Below, piece by piece: positions 1-4,901 of a DNA stretch of 6,416 bases. The notes below the pieces were generated by a model, which searched no databases, had not been told where the DNA came from, and saw only the letters and a list, made by a program, of their open reading frames with translations. How positions within the stretch are numbered: position 1 is the stretch's first letter; each line of letters starts with the position of its first letter. The DNA comes from Chloroflexi bacterium RBG_16_56_11. GTDB taxonomy: Bacteria > Chloroflexota > Dehalococcoidia > Dehalococcoidales > RBG-16-60-22. The position numbers were made by a program, and so were the translations under genes. Where the stretch lies: assembly GCA_001796865.1 (NCBI GenBank), contig MGNQ01000055.1:120404-126819 (forward strand), read 5' to 3'.

Positions 1-116
1 GATGACCTGAAGCCGAAGTTGACCAGAATTAACGGGTTGATTAACCTTTTTGACTTGATAAAGGCTGCGGCCTTGTCGGTGATGAGAATGTTTATACCCT
101 TTTTAGAAGATTCCAT
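1..116 (-). CDS. N-terminal part of a small unknown protein, cut by the window edge
   Basis: This is the first 38 codons of a minus-strand gene that continues beyond the left edge. The ATG is preceded by GAGGAGAAGATCAA, a good ribosome binding site, which supports a real start. The visible peptide opens with MESSKKGINILITDKAAAF and continues with a basic stretch and PLILVNFGFRS. The 'ITDKAAAFIKS' stretch is loosely like the start of HesB/IscA-type iron-sulfur scaffold proteins ('IT..A...i'), but the cysteines that would settle this lie outside the window, so no function is assigned. It follows the methyltransferase gene in the same direction after about 133 bp. No clear terminator and no convincing promoter were seen in that gap, so it may be the last gene of the copper operon or a separate unit. 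Confidence 0.6.
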   Translation of the reverse strand, partial: MESSKKGINILITDKAAAFIKSKRLINPLILVNFGFRS

Positions 117-249
117 TTGATCTTCTCCTCTACGTGATTAATTCCAGCAGGCTAATCTTGTCTCAGCATAAAAAACGCTTGAGCTCAGGTTAAATTATGT
201 TTACAGCTAGCCGGGATCAATTCCTCTGCCGCCTAAAACTCCTGATTTG

Positions 250-942
250 TTACCTTGTCTCTGTGTCAAGTGACAATTGTCGGCCGTTCTTGCCCGGCTT
301 GGCAATGATTAACTTCAGTATTCCCCCCAGGGCCAGATTCTCTGCAGCTTCGATTTCCATCCCGGCTTGGCGGATATTATCCAGGGTGCGCCGGTTGATG
401 GCGGGGCCGGAAAGCCATACCACGAGTGGATTGACTAAATCCATCACTTTCCCAACAACCTTATTGCTGTGTCGCATATGCTCCAGGACTACCAGCCGGC
501 CCCCAGGCTGGAGAACCCGCTGGATTTCTTGGAAACCCAGGACAGGGTCAGGAACGGAGCAGAACACGCAGGAAGCCACTACCGTATCAAAGCTGTTATC
601 AGCGAAGTCCAATTTCTGGACATCCATCTGTTTCAGACTAACAGAGCGACCTAATTGATGAGCCTTTTGTTTAGCTCTGACCAGCATTCCACTACTGAAA
701 TCGACGGCGGTGATATCAAGGCTGTCAGGATAGAAAGGAAAGCTTCTCCCTGTCCCTACACCAACCTCTAATACCTGCGGGCCTTTGACGTTACTCCATA
801 GCTTAACAAACCATTTCCTGGACCGCTTTCCTTCCATAAACCGACTCATCAGATCGTAGAATCGAGAGCTCCTATCCCACTTCGCTTTAGCTTTGGCGGT
901 TTTCTTCGAATCAATCACGCCGGATGGCTCCACAGTCTTCAC
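250..942 (-). CDS. Class I SAM-dependent methyltransferase (UbiE/METTL7-like)
   Basis: About 230 aa, a complete Rossmann-fold methyltransferase. Numbered from the chosen start, motif I (VLEVGVGTGRS) lies near residues 57-67 and an acidic residue ends strand 2 (AVDFS, near 81). A D-x-x-x-L-D-F segment near 107-112 is the usual adenine-contact region. FDTVVASCVFCSVPDP is at about 118-133 and the post-motif LQPGGRLVVLEH at about 144-155. The 'FCSVPDP' block, the 'LEHMRHSN' segment and the late 'NRRTLDNIRQAG' segment recall METTL7-type thiol methyltransferases and UbiE/phospholipid methyltransferases (family memory, not a search). The substrate is unknown. No signal peptide or clear membrane helix is seen. 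It is the fifth gene of the copper operon, so a role in thiol, sulfide or metal(loid) detoxification is possible but is inference. A GTG at 951 overlaps the previous gene's stop (GTGA); the GTG at 942 is preferred because GAGGTGAT sits correctly upstream of it. Confidence 0.93.
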   Translation of the reverse strand: MKTVEPSGVIDSKKTAKAKAKWDRSSRFYDLMSRFMEGKRSRKWFVKLWSNVKGPQVLEVGVGTGRSFPFYPDSLDITAVDFSSGMLVRAKQKAHQLGRSVSLKQMDVQKLDFADNSFDTVVASCVFCSVPDPVLGFQEIQRVLQPGGRLVVLEHMRHSNKVVGKVMDLVNPLVVWLSGPAINRRTLDNIRQAGMEIEAAENLALGGILKLIIAKPGKNGRQLSLDTETR

Positions 943-946
943 CTTA

Positions 947-954
947 ATCACCTC
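947..954 (-). promoter_or_regulatory. Ribosome binding site that decides the methyltransferase start
   Basis: Reading on the minus strand, GAGGTGAT lies 4 nt before the GTG at 942 (8 nt from GAGG to the start), an almost ideal match to the anti-Shine-Dalgarno. It contains the alternative GTG at 951, which itself has only AAAAGAG directly against it. The site overlaps the stop codon of the 84-aa gene upstream, suggesting translational coupling. Confidence 0.65.
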
Positions 955-1202
955 TTTTCATGTTCCGGGTTGGTGCATCCGCACTCTTCTACGCATCCTG
1001 TCTGCCTGGCAGTGCTCGAAGCAGAATGGTATTGAGCCAATCTGGTTTGCAGACTTTCAATATCAGAGCGCAGGTTGCCACCCCGAGCATGGTCGCGGGC
1101 GACTACTCCCAGACATAGGTTCACTAGAGCTACGTCCCTTCTGGTAAGTGTCACCATAATCCTGTCGAGCATATTTCCGCCAGTCTGTAAGGTCGTATCC
1201 AT
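948..1202 (-). CDS. 84-aa hypothetical protein with Cys-rich C-terminal tail
   Basis: No family is recognised. The ATG has an excellent ribosome binding site (GGAGGTGGAAC) that begins right at the copA stop, only 12 bp downstream of it, so the gene is very probably real and translated with copA. The protein is soluble-looking, with no membrane helix or signal peptide. Residues about 12-60 are predicted by eye to be mostly helical, with a basic TRRD motif at 20-23 and a hydrophobic face VALVNLCLGVVA at 24-35. The C-terminus has three cysteines in a C-x3-C-x-C pattern (C70, C74, C76) followed by TNPEHEKR, which adds a histidine; C30 is internal. The clustered Cys and His suggest metal binding, in keeping with the operon, but this is inference. 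Its stop overlaps the alternative methyltransferase start. A later Met (residue 11) has a weaker ribosome site and is not preferred. Confidence 0.75.
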   Translation of the reverse strand: MDTTLQTGGNMLDRIMVTLTRRDVALVNLCLGVVARDHARGGNLRSDIESLQTRLAQYHSASSTARQTGCVEECGCTNPEHEKR

Positions 1203-1214
1203 GTTCCACCTCCA

Positions 1215-3416
1215 CTACATCTGGTGTATTTTTTCTTCACCAATGGTATGATCACCGGCAGTCGGAGTATTGATGGCAAGGTGTTCCCGGCCGCCGCCGC
1301 CAATGCTCCCCGGTTTTTCTTCCCGCTTGAACCGATTGAGCAGGGCGGCGTTCCCGACCACAGATAGAGAGCTCAAGGCCATGGCTGCGGCGGCGATTAT
1401 CGGGTTCAGTAGCCCAAGAGCCGCAATTGGCACACCCACCGAGTTGTAGATTAACGCCCAGAACAGGTTCTGTTTAATCTTTTTCATGGTGGCCCGGCTC
1501 AGCATGACGCCCAACGGGACGTCTCTCAGGTCGTCCTTGACCAGGATGATGCCGCCGGTCTCCTTGGCCACATCCGAACCGCTGCCCACAGCGATACCGA
1601 TATTCGCCTGTGCCAGCGCTGGTGAGTCGTTGATGCCGTCCCCAACCATAGCCACGATTTTGTCTTCTGCTTGCAGTTTCTTGATCACATCCACCTTACC
1701 GCCGGGCAGGACATTCGCAATCACCTTGTCAATGCCTACCTGTTTGGCCATGGCGTTGGCCGTTCTTTCGTTATCCCCGGTGAGCATGATGGTTTCGATG
1801 CCCATCCCTTTCAACTGCGCCACCGCTTCAACAGAGTGCTCCTTCAGGGTATCGGCCACCGCGATGACACCAGCCACCTTCTTATCAATAGCCACTATCA
1901 TGGCTGTCTTGCCTTGAACCTCGAGACCCTGGATGTTCTGCTCCAGGCCATCCATGACGATATTATTGCTCCTCATCAGCCGCCGGTTGCCGACCAGTAC
2001 CTCTCTGCCCTCGGCGGTTACTCTAATACCGTGGCCGGGTATCGCCTCGAATGCTTCAGCATCCTTTATTATCATCCCATGGTCTCCAGCAGCCCGCACA
2101 ATAGCTTCGCCAAGCGGGTGCTCCGAGCCTCTCTCGGCGATGGCGGCCAGCCGGAGGATTTCTTCCTTGTTCTCGCCGATGATATCCGTGACTGACGGCT
2201 CCCCTTTAGTGAGGGTTCCGGTCTTGTCAAAAACGACCGTGGTCAATTTCTGTGCCCGTTCCAGGTATTCACCGCCGCGGATTAGTATGCCGGATTGTGC
2301 CCCCTTGCCGACACCGACGAATAAGGCTGTAGGAGTGGCGATGCCGATGGCGCACGGGCACGCGATAATTAGTACCGCTACAAACGCCAGCACCCCGGCG
2401 GTAAGGTCACCTCCGATGAGAAACCAGCCTAAGAACGCCAGAAGAGCAATACTGACAACCACCGGCACAAAAACAGCGCTGACCTTATCGGCTATTCTCT
2501 GAATGCGAGCGTTCGCCACCGATGCCTGTGCCTCCTCGACCATCTTCACGATCTGCATCAGCGTCGTGTCGGCTCCAACCTGGGTAGCCTTGTACTTCAG
2601 GGCGCCCATTTTATTGAGCGTGGCGCTGATGAGTTTGTCGCCGGTCCTCTTCTCTACAGGTATACTCTCCCCGGTGACCAGTTTCTCGTCCACAGCCGAA
2701 CTCCCCTCGGTGACGACGCCGTCCGTGGGTATCTTTTCGCCCGGCCGGACCACGACAATTTCATCAACCATAACGCTTTCGGCGGCAATCTCGACTTCCT
2801 GGCCATCCCGTATGACACGGGCTTTAGCCGGGCGCAGGTCCATGAGTTTCCTTACCGCCGCTGAGGCGCTTGTCCGCATCCAGTCCTCCATGAACTTGCC
2901 GGCAAGCACGAACGCGATGATGACCGCCGAGACCTCGAAGTACACGTTCTTATCATCTACGGGCAGCAGTCCGGGGAAGAAGAGCACCAGCAGGCTATAG
3001 ATATATGCGGTGGATGTACCCAAGGCGATGAGGAAGTCCATGTTGGCTCTCCTCGCCTTGATTGCCGTCCAGGCGCCCTTATAGAAACTCCAGCCTCCGA
3101 AAATCTGTACGGGTGTGGTCAGGATAAACAGCCAGTACCCCCAGGTAAACCACGGCAAATTAGGTATCGGCGCCCAGGTAACTATTGATACTCCGGCCGC
3201 CAGAGCGAACAGAGCGACTACCCTGAGGAAGGCTATCAGTAGCACCCCCGTCAGGGCAATAGTGACCCTGCGCTTCATGCTTTTCAGTTGTTTTTCGGGG
3301 CTTAAGAACGTCTGCAGGCAGTCCTGGGCGCAGAAATAGTACATCCGCCCCCCCAGTTCCGCCTTAAACGGGGTGCTCTCGTCTACTGTCATTTTGCAGA
3401 CTGGGTCTATTGGCAT
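1215..3416 (-). CDS. copA: Cu+-exporting P1B-type ATPase with N-terminal YHS domain
   Basis: A full-length 733-aa copper-transporting ATPase of the inner membrane. It starts with a YHS metal-binding module (DPVCKM at 4-9, YYFCAQDC at 26-33; Cys 7, 29, 33) instead of the usual HMA domain. About eight membrane helices follow. Catalytic landmarks are TGES (248-251) in the actuator domain, the CPC metal site in helix 6 (353-355), DKTGTLT with the phosphorylated Asp (397-403), the His-Pro dipeptide (433-434), TGDN (546-549) and GDGIND (592-597). YN in helix 7 (657-658) and MALSS in helix 8 (679-683), with CPC, are the P1B-1 signature for Cu(I). A 35-residue polar tail (GGGG, two or three His) follows the last helix. 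The start is the ATG at 3416, not the TTG four codons upstream, because that TTG lies within the Shine-Dalgarno. It lies third in the leftward operon from the CsoR-type promoter, so copper-induced expression is expected. Confidence 0.98.
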   Translation of the reverse strand: MPIDPVCKMTVDESTPFKAELGGRMYYFCAQDCLQTFLSPEKQLKSMKRRVTIALTGVLLIAFLRVVALFALAAGVSIVTWAPIPNLPWFTWGYWLFILTTPVQIFGGWSFYKGAWTAIKARRANMDFLIALGTSTAYIYSLLVLFFPGLLPVDDKNVYFEVSAVIIAFVLAGKFMEDWMRTSASAAVRKLMDLRPAKARVIRDGQEVEIAAESVMVDEIVVVRPGEKIPTDGVVTEGSSAVDEKLVTGESIPVEKRTGDKLISATLNKMGALKYKATQVGADTTLMQIVKMVEEAQASVANARIQRIADKVSAVFVPVVVSIALLAFLGWFLIGGDLTAGVLAFVAVLIIACPCAIGIATPTALFVGVGKGAQSGILIRGGEYLERAQKLTTVVFDKTGTLTKGEPSVTDIIGENKEEILRLAAIAERGSEHPLGEAIVRAAGDHGMIIKDAEAFEAIPGHGIRVTAEGREVLVGNRRLMRSNNIVMDGLEQNIQGLEVQGKTAMIVAIDKKVAGVIAVADTLKEHSVEAVAQLKGMGIETIMLTGDNERTANAMAKQVGIDKVIANVLPGGKVDVIKKLQAEDKIVAMVGDGINDSPALAQANIGIAVGSGSDVAKETGGIILVKDDLRDVPLGVMLSRATMKKIKQNLFWALIYNSVGVPIAALGLLNPIIAAAAMALSSLSVVGNAALLNRFKREEKPGSIGGGGREHLAINTPTAGDHTIGEEKIHQM

Positions 3417-3420
3417 AATT

Positions 3421-3426
3421 ACCTCC
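3421..3426 (-). promoter_or_regulatory. Ribosome binding site that decides the copA start
   Basis: On the minus strand GGAGGT lies 4 nt before the ATG at 3416. The in-frame TTG at 3428 overlaps this site and has no ribosome site of its own, so the shorter ATG start is favoured. Confidence 0.8.
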
Positions 3427-3463
3427 AATATGGTTACTTAGAACCGTCTCAAATTATTCTTTT

Positions 3464-3775
3464 TTAATTCTCGCCTTGGGGTTCCTCGGTACGCAGAACC
3501 TGCGCGCTCAAACGCTTAAGGCACCTTGCACATATTGGGGGGTCCTTGGGTATGCGAACCCTGCATATACGCCAGCAGATAACCAGGTCAGCTACTAAGA
3601 GAAACCCCGCCAGGTAAGCCGTGACTTTCCAGCCCAGGAAGGGAGCTGCCAGTAATGACAGCAGGGGTAAAGCACATAACCACATAATCAGGGCCCAGAA
3701 CATGGGAGTGCTTCCGGACCTTGGGGTCCCCAATCGTTGGCATGGGTCACTTTTGTTCTGATATTTCCACCACAT
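3464..3775 (-). CDS. 103-aa two-helix membrane protein with CxxC tail
   Basis: No family is firmly recognised. The ATG follows two overlapping purine-rich sites (AGGAGGACGAGGAG), and the gene starts 12 bp after the preceding one, so it is translated as part of the operon. The N-terminal 24 residues are polar with one Cys (C12). Two membrane segments follow, about residues 25-47 (MFWALIMWLCALPLLSLLAA core) and 51-68 (VTAYLAGFLLVADLVICW). A short basic segment then leads to a C-x2-C motif (ICARC, C82 and C85) with further Cys at 34, 67 and 71. The CxxC is predicted to lie on the cytoplasmic side by the positive-inside rule. Cys in and next to the membrane, directly upstream of copA, suggests Cu(I) binding or delivery to the pump, but this is inference. 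A gap of 47 bp separates it from copA. Confidence 0.8.
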   Translation of the reverse strand: MWWKYQNKSDPCQRLGTPRSGSTPMFWALIMWLCALPLLSLLAAPFLGWKVTAYLAGFLLVADLVICWRICRVRIPKDPPICARCLKRLSAQVLRTEEPQGEN

Positions 3776-3787
3776 CTCCTCGTCCTC

Positions 3788-3973
3788 CTAGTGACAACCT
3801 GAACTTTGCTTCGCTGATTCCTGTTGCCCCTCTTTCTTTTCTGACCCCTCCTGCTCATGTTGATGTGTACTACCACAGCCCCCGCCGCCTCCATGAGCGT
3901 GACGCCGGAGCATGAACAAGAAGAGCAGTCCCAGGACTATCCAGATGCCATAGCTTCGCAAGAATTCCAACAT
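3788..3973 (-). CDS. 61-aa single-helix His/Cys-rich membrane protein (DUF2933-like)
   Basis: First gene of the leftward operon. One hydrophobic helix spans about residues 9-22 (GIWIVLGLLFLFML). It is followed by RRHAHGGGGGCG (25-34), THQHE (36-40), a charged Glu/Lys/Gln linker and a terminal GCH. That gives five His and two Cys as possible metal ligands. Short proteins of this design (N-terminal helix, then His/Gly/Cys-rich tail), often placed in DUF2933, commonly occur near copper or heavy-metal ATPases; the assignment here is by resemblance only. The ATG is the only possible start, since an in-frame stop lies nine codons upstream, but its ribosome site is weak (GCGAG, 7 nt away). The leader of about 62 nt contains the operator. 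Plausible roles are metal sequestration at the membrane or assistance to CopA. Confidence 0.8.
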   Translation of the reverse strand: MLEFLRSYGIWIVLGLLFLFMLRRHAHGGGGGCGSTHQHEQEGSEKKEGQQESAKQSSGCH

Positions 3974-4015
3974 TTCTGTACTCGCTTCATTGAATGTTCA
4001 AATACTATGTGCCGT

Positions 4016-4032
4016 ATGCCCCCTATGGGCAT
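4016..4032. promoter_or_regulatory. Putative CsoR operator of the leftward cop operon
   Basis: The 17-bp sequence ATGCCCCCTATGGGCAT is an inverted repeat, ATGCCC/GGGCAT around a 5-bp centre, with the C-tract/G-tract layout of CsoR-family operators. It covers about +4 to +20 of the predicted leftward transcript. It differs from the site at the csoR promoter only in the central three bases (TAT versus ATA). CsoR is encoded next door. Confidence 0.8.
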
Positions 4033-4042
4033 CTCTATATCT

Positions 4043-4071
4043 AATATATGCTTAACCAGGGGCGCTGTCAA
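4043..4071 (-). promoter_or_regulatory. Sigma-70-type promoter of the leftward cop operon
   Basis: On the minus strand a perfect -35 box TTGACA (4071-4066) and a -10 box TATATT (4048-4043, five of six matches) are separated by 17 bp. The start site should lie near 4036, leaving a leader of about 62 nt. The dyad at 4016-4032 lies immediately downstream, so bound CsoR would block initiation or escape. Confidence 0.8.
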
Positions 4072-4100
4072 GCCTGTCACACCAGACTTAAGCACGACGA

Positions 4101-4144
4101 GAAGATAATGTTTTCCTTAGAAGAAGATAAGATTTTCCTTAGAA
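4101..4144 (+). repeat. Tandem pair of 22-bp repeats between the divergent promoters
   Basis: Two directly abutting 22-bp units (4101-4122 and 4123-4144) match at 20 of 22 positions. Each reads GAAGATAA, two variable bases (TG in the first, GA in the second), then TTTTCCTTAGAA. The period equals two helical turns, so both units present the same face. They lie about 30 bp upstream of the leftward -35 box and about 46 bp upstream of the rightward one. A regulator binding site or bent-DNA element is possible; function is unknown. Confidence 0.9.
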
Positions 4145-4189
4145 TATTAAAAATACCCGCTGTTAGAATGGTCCCAGTTAGTGCAGGTC

Positions 4190-4219
4190 TTGACACAATC
4201 ATTAAGAGTCTCTTATAAT
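4190..4219 (+). promoter_or_regulatory. Consensus sigma-70-type promoter of csoR
   Basis: Perfect -35 TTGACA (4190-4195) and perfect -10 TATAAT (4214-4219) with an 18-bp spacer. The start site should lie near 4226, directly at the edge of the dyad at 4227-4243, with a leader of about 44 nt before csoR. Such a strong promoter needs repression, which the operator can provide. Confidence 0.87.
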
Positions 4220-4226
4220 GAGGCTG

Positions 4227-4243
4227 ATGCCCCCATAGGGCAT
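4227..4243. promoter_or_regulatory. Putative CsoR operator of csoR (autoregulation)
   Basis: ATGCCCCCATAGGGCAT is an inverted repeat with ATGCCC/GGGCAT arms and a 5-bp centre, and is the partner of the site at 4016-4032. It begins at about +1 of the csoR transcript. The layout fits negative autoregulation relieved by Cu(I), as known for the CsoR family. Confidence 0.85.
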
Positions 4244-4269
4244 ATATAATATAAACAGGGAGGTAAACG

Positions 4270-4548
4270 ATGCCATCGTATGTAAGCGATAAAGAGAAAA
4301 TCTTACTTCGCCTGAGAAAAATGGAGGGGCAACTTAAAGGCATCCGGAGGATGGTTGAAGAGGACAAGTACTGTGTTGATGTGCTTAACCAGCTCTACTC
4401 AATAATTGCCGGGACGCAAAAAGTCGCGGCGATCATCATGAAGGACCATATCAAGGGTTGTGTCAAGGATGCCCTCACTCGAAATGACCATAGCGACGAT
4501 TACGTGAACGAACTGGTAGAGGTAGTGGAGAGGTACACCAAAAGATAA
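4270..4548 (+). CDS. csoR: CsoR-family Cu(I)-sensing transcriptional repressor
   Basis: A 92-aa all-helical regulator of the CsoR/RcnR/FrmR family, cytoplasmic, normally a tetramer that binds DNA without copper and releases it on Cu(I) binding. The family segment RLRKMEGQLKGIRRMVEEDK covers residues 14-33. The copper ligands are all present: Cys35 in KYC, His60 in DHIKGC, and Cys64, the same Cys-His-Cys pattern as Mycobacterium CsoR (36/61/65). There is no His near position 3 as in nickel-sensing RcnR. The His between the two Cys argues against the persulfide sensor CstR, which lacks it. The start has a good ribosome site (GGGAGGTAAACG). It is transcribed divergently from the copA operon, and both promoters carry matching dyads, so it most likely controls both. 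The YHS gene follows after 46 bp in the same direction. Confidence 0.95.
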   Translation: MPSYVSDKEKILLRLRKMEGQLKGIRRMVEEDKYCVDVLNQLYSIIAGTQKVAAIIMKDHIKGCVKDALTRNDHSDDYVNELVEVVERYTKR

Positions 4549-4594
4549 GCCAACTCCAGCGATACAACAGCTAGAGATACCAAAGGAGGGTAAT

Positions 4595-4888
4595 ATGGGA
4601 CTGTTCGACAACCTTTTTGGCAAGAAAACTGAAAAGGGGGAAAGTATGAAGATGAAACCAGCCGGGATGAAGGCGCAAAATCCGACGGCCAGTGCGACAA
4701 AAGTAAAAGACCCCGTCTGCGGCATGGACGTAGACCCGAAAACAGCAGCAGCCAAATCAGAATACATGGGCCAGACCTACTACTTTTGCTCTCAGGGATG
4801 TAAAAAATCCTTTGATGCCAACCCCGCCAAATATGTGGGGGGAGGCGGGCAGCTAATGGCCGGTCACGGCAGCCACCACATGATGTAA
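4595..4888 (+). CDS. Stand-alone YHS-domain metal-binding protein
   Basis: A 97-aa soluble protein. Residues 1-11 (MGLFDNLFGKK) are amphipathic and could touch the membrane. A Met/Lys-rich stretch (MKMKPAGMK, 18-26) and a short linker follow, then a YHS (TRASH-like) domain at about 38-81. In that domain DPVCGMDVDP is at 39-48 and YYFCSQGCKKSF at 62-73, giving Cys 42, 65 and 69 as likely metal ligands. The tail is GGGGQLMAGHGSHHMM, rich in Met and His, a composition common in Cu(I) binders. The domain closely resembles the one fused to CopA in this window. The start has a perfect ribosome site (AAAGGAGGGTAAT). An internal ATG at codon 18 is also preceded by a purine-rich stretch (GGGGGAAAGT), so a shorter form is possible. 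Being directly after csoR, it is probably copper-induced and may act as a copper chaperone or buffer (inference). Confidence 0.93.
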   Translation: MGLFDNLFGKKTEKGESMKMKPAGMKAQNPTASATKVKDPVCGMDVDPKTAAAKSEYMGQTYYFCSQGCKKSFDANPAKYVGGGGQLMAGHGSHHMM

Positions 4889-4901
4889 ACTGGCAAACCT
4901 T

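Noticed and set aside
180..187. Palindrome TGAGCTCA and nearby A-run, considered as a terminator after the methyltransferase
   Set aside because: A perfect palindrome without a loop cannot form a useful hairpin, and the longer pairing around it is bulged and short.
197..658. 153-codon plus-strand frame opposite the methyltransferase
   Set aside because: Shadow of the methyltransferase; Arg/Ser-rich translation without a recognisable family or ribosome site.
1486..3000. Long plus-strand open frames opposite copA (143, 174, 189 and 165 codons)
   Set aside because: They lie wholly antisense to a clearly conserved ATPase, have low-complexity Ser/Thr/Pro-rich translations and recognisable domains in none of them.
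3939..3992. Short minus-strand frame from the ATG at about 3992, overlapping the start of the 61-aa gene
   Set aside because: 17 codons with no ribosome site; most likely chance.
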